Source: Acidiferrobacteraceae bacterium (lineage in GTDB: Bacteria > Pseudomonadota > Gammaproteobacteria > Arenicellales > UBA868). Taken from it: 54,774 nt of DNA. Positions within the stretch are counted from its first letter, which is position 1, and the number at the start of each line of letters is the position of its first letter. Positions 44,129 through 52,182 of the stretch are shown one piece after another. Both the position numbers and the translations under genes were made by a program. The notes beneath the pieces are model-generated. The model saw only the letters and a list, made by a program, of their open reading frames with translations, was not told the origin of the DNA and ran no database searches. The stretch lies in the NCBI GenBank assembly GCA_018698075.1, contig JABINT010000012.1:1-54774 (forward strand), written 5' to 3'.

Positions 44129-45805
44129 ATGGCTAGTGTTCCCAGTGATATTGATATTGCCCGTGAGGCGAAAATCCGTCCGATCGGTGAAATCGGTGAC
44201 AAGCTTGGCATTCCGGTTGACTCATTACTCAACTATGGCCCCACCAAGGCCAAGATCAGTAATGAGTTTATTGGATCTTTGAGTGATCGCCCTGACGGCA
44301 AACTGATACTGGTAACGGCAATATCGCCGACTCCGGCAGGCGAGGGTAAAACCACAACGACTGTGGGCCTGGGTGATGGCCTGAACCGGATTGGGAAAGA
44401 TGCGTTGATCTGTTTGCGAGAACCATCACTAGGACCTTGTTTCGGTATGAAAGGCGGCGCCGCGGGTGGTGGCTATGCCCAGGTGGTCCCCATGGAAGAT
44501 ATCAATCTGCACTTTACCGGAGATTTTCATGCGATCGGTGCGGCTCACAACTTGTTGTCGGCGTTGATTGAAAATCATATTTACTGGAGTAACGAACTCG
44601 GCATTGATCAGCGACGGATAACCTGGAGAAGGGTTGTCGACATGAATGACCGGGCACTTCGCCAGATAACGGTGGCGTTGGGTGGCGTTGCCAATGGCTT
44701 TCCCCGGGAAGGCGGCTTTGACATTACCGTTGCCTCAGAGATTATGGCAATATTTTGCTTGGCTGAAGATTTGACTGACCTGCAGAGGCGGTTGGCTAAT
44801 ATCATTGTTGGCTACACCCGCGACCGCGAGCCGGTTCATGCCCGCGACCTCAAAGCGCAAGGACCCATGACCGCTCTGCTGCGCGATGCATTTATGCCAA
44901 ACCTGGTTCAGACACTGGAAAACAACCCCGCCATCATTCATGGAGGGCCGTTTGCCAATATTGCTCATGGCTGTAACTCAGTTCGAGCGACCAAGACTGC
45001 ACTCAAGTTGGCGAAGTATGTGGTGACCGAGGCTGGATTCGGTGCGGACCTTGGCGCAGAGAAGTTCTTTGATATCAAGTGCCGCAAAGCGGGTCTGAAA
45101 CCGGATGCTGTTGTGCTGGTGGCAACCGCTCGAGCGCTTAAGATGCATGGTGGGGTCGCCAAGGCTGACCTTAGTGCCGAGAACGTCGGCGCATTGGTAG
45201 ACGGTCTTGAGAACCTGGGACGCCATCTTCGTAATATTGGACAATTTGGAGTCCCCACGGTGGTCGCAATCAATAAGTTCACGGCGGACACATCCGCTGA
45301 GATTGATGCGATACGAGACTACTGCAGGGAATTTGGTGTCGAGGTGTTTGAATGCAATCACTGGGCCGATGGCGGCGCTGGTACCGAGGGATTGGCCCAG
45401 CATGTTGCCGACCTTGCCGACTCGGGGAGTTCACAGTTTCGTCCACTTTACCCGGACCACCTGTCCTTGTGGGAAAAGGCTCGCACCGTGGCCCGCAACA
45501 TTTACGGTGCTGATGACATCATCGCAGACAAAAAGGTTCGAGGTCAATTTGACGAGTTTGAGGAGAAATACAGTCATTTCCCGATCTGTATGGCCAAAAC
45601 ACAATACAGTTTCTCCACAGATCCCAACCTGCTCGGCGCTCCAAGCGGTCACGTGGTCCCCATTAGAGAGTTGCGCTTGTCTGCCGGGGCCGAATTTATA
45701 GTGGCTATTTGCGGCGAGATTATGACGATGCCCGGATTGCCGCGAACCCCGGCGGCCAACAACATCTTCGTTAACGAAGGTGGGGAGATCGAGGGGTTAT
45801 TCTAG
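44129..45805 (+). CDS. fhs: Formate-tetrahydrofolate ligase
   Basis: Interconverts 10-formyl-THF plus ADP and formate plus THF plus ATP. The 558 residues include the P-loop [56 protein letters not shown] and the C-terminal [18 protein letters not shown]. Length is normal. Behind folD it provides a route from methylene-THF to formate with substrate-level ATP formation, the direction used in choline, betaine and methylamine degradation. A strong bidirectional terminator lies 36 bases after the stop. Confidence 0.95.
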   Translation: MASVPSDIDIAREAKIRPIGEIGDKLGIPVDSLLNYGPTKAKISNEFIGSLSDRPDGKLILVTAISPTPAGEGKTTTTVGLGDGLNRIGKDALICLREPSLGPCFGMKGGAAGGGYAQVVPMEDINLHFTGDFHAIGAAHNLLSALIENHIYWSNELGIDQRRITWRRVVDMNDRALRQITVALGGVANGFPREGGFDITVASEIMAIFCLAEDLTDLQRRLANIIVGYTRDREPVHARDLKAQGPMTALLRDAFMPNLVQTLENNPAIIHGGPFANIAHGCNSVRATKTALKLAKYVVTEAGFGADLGAEKFFDIKCRKAGLKPDAVVLVATARALKMHGGVAKADLSAENVGALVDGLENLGRHLRNIGQFGVPTVVAINKFTADTSAEIDAIRDYCREFGVEVFECNHWADGGAGTEGLAQHVADLADSGSSQFRPLYPDHLSLWEKARTVARNIYGADDIIADKKVRGQFDEFEEKYSHFPICMAKTQYSFSTDPNLLGAPSGHVVPIRELRLSAGAEFIVAICGEIMTMPGLPRTPAANNIFVNEGGEIEGLF

Positions 45806-45841
45806 GGCTTTGGGTAGTGTTCGCTTTATCGAGGCTTGGAT

Positions 45842-45868
45842 AAAAACGCTAGCACCGCTGGCGTTTTT
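45842..45868. terminator. Bidirectional terminator after fhs
   Basis: A 12-bp stem, AAAAACGCTAGC / GCTGGCGTTTTT with one G-U pair and a 3-base loop, has A- and T-runs at its ends. It terminates the plus-strand fhs transcript and, from the other side, the minus-strand transporter transcript. Confidence 0.88.
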
Positions 45869-45943
45869 ACTTGGTGCATAAGTCAGTCACATTCAAGGGA
45901 GCCTACTTGGGGGACTAGTGTCTGTTAACAAAGGCGATGTTTA

Positions 45944-46018
45944 CTACGGCAATCCAAGTACCTTCTTTCTATCGTTGGTCCAGGTTCGGATAATCTGATC
46001 AACGGCGGCGGACGCCAG
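45944..46018 (-). pseudogene. C-terminal remnant of a ProW-type permease (copy B)
   Basis: The minus strand encodes 24 codons and a TAG whose translation contains DQIIRTWTNDRKKVLG. This lines up with DNLIRTWADERKKLLG at the very C-terminus of the intact permease at 47842-49944. Upstream codons show no permease sequence, so nearly the whole gene has been lost. It sits directly after the intact proV-like gene, where proW would be expected. It is the last visible piece of the proximal proXVW copy. Confidence 0.75.
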
Positions 46019-46139
46019 AAAATATTGGTGTCTGACGGGCTGATAAAAAAACACAGCAAAGCAAATCAAACCGACAGTAATGCAAATTGAAGCAGTTCAG
46101 GATGGCTTTGTTGGAAGAGGAGTCATCGTAGAGCCGTCG

Positions 46140-47204
46140 TTAGCTCGAATGCTTGGTGCTGCCCCCAAAGAGTACGGTAATCACTTTAGAAGGGTGCAAG
46201 TTCCCAACGACTCGATTATTGGCATCTACAACTGACACCACCTTTGACTCGCTGAGCACTGCTTCGGCTACGGTTTCAATGATGGCGTCTTTCGAAACCC
46301 GTAGATCTCCGATATTTTCCGAGGAGTCGACCGGATCCATTACGGCTTCTATTTTGAGCACCTTTTCCCTTGGGACTTCTTCGGTAAATTTGTGGACATA
46401 TTCAGTCGCCGGATTGAGTACGATATTGGCCGGGGTGTCTAACTGCTCAATGACGCCGTCTTTCATAATCGCAATACGATCGGCAAGGCGAAGCGCCTCA
46501 TCAAAATCATGCGTGACAAACAAAATCGTTTTATTCAGAACCCCCTGTAGTCTCAAAAATTCATCTTGCATCTCTTTTCGAATCAGTGGATCTAAAGCCG
46601 AGAATGGTTCATCTAAGAACCAAATATCAGGTTCGATCGCAAGCGACCGTGCGATCCCGACCCGTTGCTGCTGCCCTCCCGACAATTGTCTAGGGAAATA
46701 ATTTTCTCGCCCGCCAAGACCTACAAGTTCGACCATCTCCATTGCCTTTTTAATACTGTCCTGCGTGCTGCCTCCTTTTACCTGTAAGGGGAAGGCAATA
46801 TTCTCAAGAACGGTTTTGTGGGGCAACAAGGCAAAACTCTGAAAGACCATGCCCATTTTGTTTCGACGAAGTTCGATGAGTTGCTTATTGTTCATCGCCA
46901 GCAAATCCTGCCCGTCTATATAAATATTTCCGGCAGTAGCGTCGGTCAACTTTGATATACAGCGAAGGAGTGTCGATTTCCCTGAGCCAGATAGGCCCAT
47001 AACAACGAGCATGTCTCCTTTGAAAACCTCAAAAGACGCATTGTTCACACCAACGATGCAGCCGGCATCTTGGAAAGCTTTGGCGTCTACATTGCCCTGT
47101 ACGTCCGCAAGCATCTTCTTTGCGTTGGGGCCAAATATTTTAAAAACCGAATCACACAGGATGACAGGTTGTTCCTTGTTAGTTGGCGCTATGCTGGAGG
47201 GCAC
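46140..47204 (-). CDS. Glycine betaine/proline-type ABC transporter ATP-binding protein (ProV/OpuAA-like)
   Basis: ATPase for quaternary amine import, 354 residues. An N-terminal helical extension typical of ProV (NAKKMLADVQG) precedes Walker A GLSGSGKST, Q-loop VFQSFALLPHKTVLEN, signature [19 protein letters not shown], Walker B IWFLDEPFSALDP and H-loop FVTHDFDEALRLADR. The C-terminal part (about 275-354) is a shortened CBS-like region with VVSVVDANNRVVGNLHPSKV. It starts at a GTG with a weak ribosome binding site. Upstream lies a decayed proX and downstream a decayed proW, so it appears to be the sole survivor of its own operon and the only intact ATPase for the permease at 47.8-49.9 kb. 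Confidence 0.93.
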   Translation of the reverse strand: MPSSIAPTNKEQPVILCDSVFKIFGPNAKKMLADVQGNVDAKAFQDAGCIVGVNNASFEVFKGDMLVVMGLSGSGKSTLLRCISKLTDATAGNIYIDGQDLLAMNNKQLIELRRNKMGMVFQSFALLPHKTVLENIAFPLQVKGGSTQDSIKKAMEMVELVGLGGRENYFPRQLSGGQQQRVGIARSLAIEPDIWFLDEPFSALDPLIRKEMQDEFLRLQGVLNKTILFVTHDFDEALRLADRIAIMKDGVIEQLDTPANIVLNPATEYVHKFTEEVPREKVLKIEAVMDPVDSSENIGDLRVSKDAIIETVAEAVLSESKVVSVVDANNRVVGNLHPSKVITVLFGGSTKHSS

Positions 47205-47281
47205 AATTTAATTCCCGATTAGTCCTTTGATACATGTTAAGGGTAATCGTATTACTTTGCTAGGAAACACCAAAATAAAAC

Positions 47282-47320
47282 AAACCTCTCCCCAGCCATT
47301 TAAAGGCAAGGGAGAGGTTT
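47282..47320 (-). terminator. Terminator after the decayed proX (copy B)
   Basis: An 11-bp stem AAACCTCTCCC / GGGAGAGGTTT with a 17-base loop is followed on the minus strand by GTTTTATTTT. It lies between the proX remnant and the intact proV-like gene. The distal copy has a terminator at the equivalent place (50807-50837). Confidence 0.75.
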
Positions 47321-47364
47321 AGGGGGTCTACCGCCTTATATTTGAGTGAAAGGTTTTTACCCAT

Positions 47365-47672
47365 CTACGTGGCCAGCCAGTTCTTGAGGGCATCCTCGTG
47401 GCTCAGTTTTTCAATGCCTACCAACGCAGCCATTTAGCCGAGATTCGGAGTGCTGAAGACATCTTTGAGAACGCCTTGCAGGCAGTTGGATGGGTTTCCG
47501 GAAATTTGCAGTTAGCCGCTTTCTCCTACCAACCCTCGGGCGAACCGCGACTGCCATCGCCACGATCCACTTTTCTGCAACCATCGGTATAAGAAGGAAA
47601 CACGACAAAGATGAAATCTTCGGCATCAAGGTTGTGAAGACCTCAAAAAAGCTACGGCAAGAGCCCCTTTTG
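47365..47672 (-). pseudogene. Degenerate ProX-type betaine-binding protein, C-terminal part (copy B)
   Basis: Minus-strand translation gives DFIFVVFPSYTDGCRKVD, then SPEGW, a TAG, then EKAANCKFPETHPTACKAF. After a frameshift near ATGTCTTCAG come STPNLG, a TAA, and MAALVGIEKLSHEDALKN ending at a TAG (47365). The intact ProX at 50856 reads GFTFIDFPPYFEGCRLEN, SPKGWLKKAAYIKFPLTH, APQIGEMANNVDNLGMSHAD at the corresponding places. One stop replaces Leu and another Glu. Further upstream the similarity fades. The signal peptide and first two thirds are gone. No intact ORF covers this 308-base region. Confidence 0.85.
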
Positions 47673-47841
47673 AAAGATTAACTAAACCTATCGAGTTTGC
47701 GAAAGCTTTGAGATTTTATGGCCTGAAGAATCAGGATTTATGCTAGGTCGTTGAATGGATTTCAATCAAACAGTAAATCAGTGGCATTCTCGCACTGCTT
47801 ATGGCGCTCCATTTTAGGTGATAGTCTTTTCGCAGGCTGGA

Positions 47842-49944
47842 CTAATCTATTCCCAAAAGTTTTTTCCTTTCATCCGCCCAGGTTCGAATTAAATTATCTA
47901 CTGCTAAACACATAAAGGATACAAATATACCTAAGGTCAAACCGATACCCGCACCACCTTTTTTTGACAATGCGCCCATAATTATTTGACCTAGGTCTAT
48001 TGTCCCAATTAATGCACCAAGTATTACCATGAATAATGCGAATATAACCGTTTGATTTATTCCTAACATGATGTGGGGGAACGCGAGAGGTAGCTCGATA
48101 TTAGTCCATCTTTGCAATCGTGATACTCCTGACATCGTTCCTGCTTCATGCAATGATAATGGAACACTATTAAGGCCTTCTACAGTGTATCTAGTGGCCG
48201 GAATCACCGCATAAACAATCGCAGCTATCATAACGGATGTGTCTGTGATTCCAAAAAGTAGGATTACAGGAATCAGATAAATAAAAGATGGGAATGTTTG
48301 AAAGAAATCACAAATTGAAAGGATAGTTTTGCTAGCAAAACTATTTTGGGCACAAATAGATCCAACGACTACTCCTAAAAAAGCAGATATTAAAACAGCA
48401 AAAGTTGCCATGTAAGCAGTAATTAATGCTCTGTCCCAATATTCGGAAAGCGCAATAAATAAGATTAGGCTGCCAACTATTACAGCTGATCTTACACCTC
48501 CAACTATATACCCTGCACCCATTACAATAATAAACGTTGAAATGACAGGCATGCCTAAATAGGCGTTTTTCATTGGCACTAGGACTGAAGTTATTAACCA
48601 AACATTAAATGCATTTAAGTAAACAAAGAATGTCTCCCAAATCCAATCAATACCAGCGTCTATAAAAGGAGAAATAGTAAAACCCTTATTAAAAGGAACA
48701 TAGTATAAGTAGTTGATGCTGCCTTTGAAGTATAGAGTTCCTAAGTAAGATAAAATAATTCCCAAAAGCGTTAAAAGAATAAATGCTATGTAAGATCTAT
48801 TTTTTTGATAAAAATTTAAATTCGCAAAATAATCTTTTTGTTTGTTGGCCCACGCTAAAGAATATTTATCTAGGATTACTGCTATTAATACGACACACAG
48901 TCCAATTTCTGAAGCTTTCCCAATTTCCAGTGAATTTAACGCAACCTTTAAATTAAATCCTAAGCCTTTAGCGCCAATGAAGGCTGCAATCGTAGTCATT
49001 GCAAGACACTGCATTATGACTTGATTAACTCCAATTAAAATATCTCTTCTCGCCGTTGGAATTAGAACTCTAAATAACAATTGAAATTTATTACATCCAC
49101 TCATTAAACCTGAGTCAACAATATCCGGAGATACTTTTCTTAACCCAAGAATGGTTAGCCTTATCATGGGTGGAGTTGCAAAGATAATGGTAGCAATAGC
49201 TCCGGCGTGATCTCCAACACCAAAAAGAACCATAATCGGAACTAAATAGGAAAAATGAGGCAAGGTCTGCATACAATTCAATATTGGCTGAAGCGCTTTC
49301 TCTACAGTCTTATTTAGATATCCCCATATTCCAAAACCTAATCCGAAAACGAAACAAACAGGCGCGGATACAAGAACAAAAGAAAGGGTTTGCATAGAGG
49401 GCTGCCATTGCCCAAAAATAGAAAGATACGCAAATCCTATTCCTGCAAGCAAGGCTAAACGAATACCTTGAAGTTGATATCCTAAAATTGAAGCGCCAGC
49501 TACTACAGCAGTCCAAGGTAGAGCAGGCCAAGAAAACCATTTATTAGCGTCGATCCACGTATCGTTAAAGAGTACCCCTAACGTTTGTGCTCCTCCAAGA
49601 AAGATTTCCCTAATAAAAATGATTATGAATAAAACTGAGCTGCCTATTGCTCGCGTAATTATTCTAAAAATAGTTTTTTCTTCATAGTCTTTCCAAACTG
49701 GGTCCCATATATCAACGGTAAACCATTTGAACATCAAATTATCAAGCAGGGTATTAATCCATAGAGGAAAGTCTTTTAATAGGGGCGGTAATCTCCAAAG
49801 ATAACTATTTTCAGATTGGGGTATTACAAAATAAGAAAATAAAAAAATTAAAACTAAAATCCCGAATTGCGTCGGTCTAGAGGTTTTTAAATAACTGAGC
49901 ATTTTATTAATTGGTCTTAGATGGGCCAAATAAAACTTGTACAC
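47842..49944 (-). CDS. Double-domain betaine-type ABC transporter permease (ProW-ProW fusion), AT-rich
   Basis: A 700-residue inner-membrane protein holding two ProW-type permease domains in one chain. Domain 1 (about 175-375) includes QTLPHFSYLVPIMVLFGVGDHAG and DSGLMSGCNKFQLLFRVLIP. Domain 2 (about 500-695) includes QTFPSFIYLIPVILLFGITD and EAGTMSGVSRLQRWTNIELP. The two EAA loops sit in each half. The C-terminus is NLIRTWADERKKLLGID. The gene is far more AT-rich than nearly everything else in the window (codons such as AAA, ATT, TTT dominate), indicating acquisition from an AT-rich donor. Start is GTG at 49944 or ATG at 49902. No intact ATPase gene of the same AT-rich type is present. Confidence 0.9.
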   Translation of the reverse strand: MYKFYLAHLRPINKMLSYLKTSRPTQFGILVLIFLFSYFVIPQSENSYLWRLPPLLKDFPLWINTLLDNLMFKWFTVDIWDPVWKDYEEKTIFRIITRAIGSSVLFIIIFIREIFLGGAQTLGVLFNDTWIDANKWFSWPALPWTAVVAGASILGYQLQGIRLALLAGIGFAYLSIFGQWQPSMQTLSFVLVSAPVCFVFGLGFGIWGYLNKTVEKALQPILNCMQTLPHFSYLVPIMVLFGVGDHAGAIATIIFATPPMIRLTILGLRKVSPDIVDSGLMSGCNKFQLLFRVLIPTARRDILIGVNQVIMQCLAMTTIAAFIGAKGLGFNLKVALNSLEIGKASEIGLCVVLIAVILDKYSLAWANKQKDYFANLNFYQKNRSYIAFILLTLLGIILSYLGTLYFKGSINYLYYVPFNKGFTISPFIDAGIDWIWETFFVYLNAFNVWLITSVLVPMKNAYLGMPVISTFIIVMGAGYIVGGVRSAVIVGSLILFIALSEYWDRALITAYMATFAVLISAFLGVVVGSICAQNSFASKTILSICDFFQTFPSFIYLIPVILLFGITDTSVMIAAIVYAVIPATRYTVEGLNSVPLSLHEAGTMSGVSRLQRWTNIELPLAFPHIMLGINQTVIFALFMVILGALIGTIDLGQIIMGALSKKGGAGIGLTLGIFVSFMCLAVDNLIRTWADERKKLLGID

Positions 49945-50041
49945 TTAATCATTACGGGATCGAGAGATTCAGTTATTTCATAGCTACTAGGGTCAATTGC
50001 CGTTAGTCCATCTCTACTGTTTTAATTGATGGGGAGCTATT

Positions 50042-50279
50042 TCGATTGGGGGAGTCTATCTTTCATTTTTGCTATGCGATCAGTTAAACGAGGAGTCTCA
50101 TCAAGATCATGAGTAACAAACATTCATTATTGTTTTATAAAGCATTCCTCGCGAACTTCAGAACTCATCTCGCATTTTGTTTTTTGCTAAAGGATCAAGG
50201 GCTGACAAAGGCTCGTCCAAAAACCAAACATCCGGTTCTACCGATCGAAATTTTGCCACTCCAGCACGTTGTTGTTTGA
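50042..50279 (-). pseudogene. Fragment of a ProV-type ATPase (copy A)
   Basis: The minus strand translates to QQRAGVAKFRSVEPDVWFLDE, then PLSALDPLAKNKMRDEF, a TGA, and after a frame change FVTHDLDETPRLTDRIAKMKD. These match the intact ATPase at QQQRVGIARSLAIEPDIWFLDE, PFSALDPLIRKEMQDEF and FVTHDFDEALRLADRIAIMKD. Only the signature-to-H-loop region survives; the Walker A half and the C-terminus are absent. It lies between the intact proX and proW genes, exactly where proV of that operon should be. Confidence 0.88.
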
Positions 50280-50280
50280 A

Positions 50281-50760
50281 CTGTACCCCATGGTTGCGGC
50301 GGGTGGCCGGTCAAAGTGAGTAGATAACTTCTGTGTATCAGTATATTAAAACAGAAGGTAACATATCATGAGCAAAAACGTAGGAATCATTCTCCAGGTT
50401 TTAAGCCAAAGTTCCTTTTACCGCAATCAAGGCCGATGAAACATCGAATGAGCTATCGTAGAGATTTGGCGTTATTACCAAAGTGATTTCGAAGCAAAAG
50501 AAACATTTGTTAGACAGTTCATCCGAGATGTTTGCCTCTGGAAAAGGTCTGGCACCTGACCCGGAATCCGTGATCAAGACTCTTCAGCCTAGTATCGGTC
50601 AGATGATTTGTTGGCTCAGAGGTGGTGGCGCAGCGGCGGGGTTCAAAAAGCGCGTCCCAACTCGTGTCAATTGACGCACTTTGATAGACGATGGCTATGT
50701 ATCCTGTGTTTTGGAATGTTTGAGAATCTCTTTTACCTTGAGTCATTTCTAAGAACTTAA
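50281..50760. other. Unassigned segment interrupting the distal proV; possible mobile-element scar
   Basis: No convincing gene is present in these 480 bases. A 63-codon plus-strand frame at 50483-50674 has no family resemblance that I can see. The sequence GGGTGGCCGGTCAAAG near 50309 is reminiscent of terminal repeats of IS21-type elements, but no transposase is readable. The segment is GC-richer than the permease next to it and begins exactly where ProV homology stops, which suggests an insertion or deletion junction. Confidence 0.35.
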
Positions 50761-50806
50761 TTCTTGATTACCAAAAATAAACAGATTCACTTTTAATACT
50801 GGCAAA

Positions 50807-50837
50807 AAAAATCCTCCCTGAATCAGGGAGGATTTTT
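50807..50837 (-). terminator. Terminator after the intact betaine-binding-protein gene (copy A)
   Basis: A 14-bp perfect stem AAAAATCCTCCCTG / CAGGGAGGATTTTT with an AAT loop, followed by a T-run on the minus strand, lies 19 bases beyond the proX-like stop. It should end most proX transcripts before the proW gene. Confidence 0.93.
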
Positions 50838-50855
50838 AGTCAAACAACTTCTAAA

Positions 50856-51797
50856 TCAATTCTTCCAAAGATCTATCTGAGCTCTGTGATTAGCAATAAA
50901 TGCAGTTGCAGCATCAGCATGACTCATACCCAGGTTGTCAACATTATTGGCCATCTCACCGATTTGAGGCGCATTAAAAGCCATTTTTGTATAGAACTTA
51001 TACGCATCTGGGTGAGTTAGTGGGAACTTGATATACGCGGCTTTTTTAAGCCAACCTTTTGGAGAGCCACAGCCAGTAGTCTCTAGAGTTCCACCATTTT
51101 CTAGTCGGCACCCTTCGAAATAAGGTGGAAAGTCAATAAATGTAAAACCGGCTGCATCAGTAAAGTTTGGAGACCAGTTAAAGATAACTGTTCCACGACC
51201 TTCTTTTTTAGCCGCTTCTAATTCAGCCCATAGAGCACTGGCGCTGCCTGCAAATTTTACTGTCCATAAACCATCTATACCTAAACCTTTAAGTCTATTA
51301 GGCATAACATCTCCATGCCATTCCTGAGGTCCTTCTAACCAACGACCTTTTCCTTCTGAATCAGCTGTTGCAAAATTCTTTGCACAATCAGGAGATTTTA
51401 GAGCTTCCCAACTTGGTAAACCAGGGCATAGTCCGTCATCAATAACCCAATTTGGAATTCCCATTTCCTCAAATGTTATTAAGTCGTGGCTACCAGCGTC
51501 AATCAAGCCACCTTTGTCCATGGCTTCATAAAATGGGATCGCCATTGTTGACTCCCAAGTTTCATGAGCTACGTGAAGATCTCCGATCCTAACGGCCTCA
51601 TATCTTGAAGCGGATTCAGCTGGAACTAATTCCACTGTATGACCCATTTCTTCAAATACTTGAGCCATCACGTTAGCCATAACAATCTGGCTGGACCAGT
51701 TTAATACTGGAATTCTTATTGGATCTGCGGCTTTTGCTATAGGACTGATAACTAGTACCGATACAATAGCAGCAACTTTTATTAATGTTTTTAACAT
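50856..51797 (-). CDS. Glycine betaine/proline-type ABC transporter substrate-binding protein (ProX/OpuAC-like)
   Basis: Periplasmic receptor of the importer, 313 residues from the ATG at 51797, preceded by an excellent AAGGAGG. Fourteen upstream in-frame codons are rejected. A signal peptide occupies about 1-23 (IKVAAIVSVLVISPIAKA). Family segments are IRIPVLNWSSQIVMANVMAQVFEEMGHTVELVPAESASRYEAV, HETWESTMAIPF, WSPNFTDAAG and a late Cys pair. Tryptophans placed around Trp25, Trp91 and Trp186 are compatible with an aromatic cage for a quaternary amine, but the ligand is not proven. Composition is more AT-rich than the core genes. A terminator follows immediately. Confidence 0.9.
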   Translation of the reverse strand: MLKTLIKVAAIVSVLVISPIAKAADPIRIPVLNWSSQIVMANVMAQVFEEMGHTVELVPAESASRYEAVRIGDLHVAHETWESTMAIPFYEAMDKGGLIDAGSHDLITFEEMGIPNWVIDDGLCPGLPSWEALKSPDCAKNFATADSEGKGRWLEGPQEWHGDVMPNRLKGLGIDGLWTVKFAGSASALWAELEAAKKEGRGTVIFNWSPNFTDAAGFTFIDFPPYFEGCRLENGGTLETTGCGSPKGWLKKAAYIKFPLTHPDAYKFYTKMAFNAPQIGEMANNVDNLGMSHADAATAFIANHRAQIDLWKN

Positions 51798-52182
51798 ATT
51801 TTCTCCCTCCTTAGTCTTGAGTGTCAGAATCGTGAACAAGCGGCACTGGTTTAAAAAAGATAAATCTGCTTTACCAGGGCCCTGTCAGTGTGCAGCCATT
51901 CGTTTTTTGAAGCGATACTTCTCATTTGTTTGTCATGAGTTTGGCCTTTCCTTACGTACCAACTCTAGTTTAGTCCAGTTACCTGGATAGCCCCAAAACC
52001 AAATCCACACCAATTTGATTGGAATCACAGGCCAACTGGGCTTCCGGCAGCCCTTCTGATCGTTGTCGAAGCTTAGTTCGGCAGGCAAAATCCCTTAAAA
52101 CGACGATGTTTTCCCCATCTTGGCCTGGACGACGCCAGGCGCAATGACGGATGTCGATGGGACGAAGGTTACAGAGCGTTAA
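51798..52182. other. Intergenic region between the DUF1989-GcvT gene and proX
   Basis: About 385 bases with no ORF or remnant that I could support on either strand. It includes the proX ribosome binding site at the left end. A promoter for proX is expected here, but I cannot name boxes with confidence. No terminator is seen after the DUF1989-GcvT gene stop at 52183, so readthrough into proX is conceivable. Confidence 0.4.

Noticed and set aside
45207-45701. 164-codon plus-strand ORF inside fhs
   Set aside because: Out-of-frame shadow of a complete and well conserved formate-THF ligase.
50483-50674. 63-codon plus-strand ORF as a small gene
   Set aside because: No ribosome binding site, no recognisable family, and it lies in a degenerate region between gene remnants.
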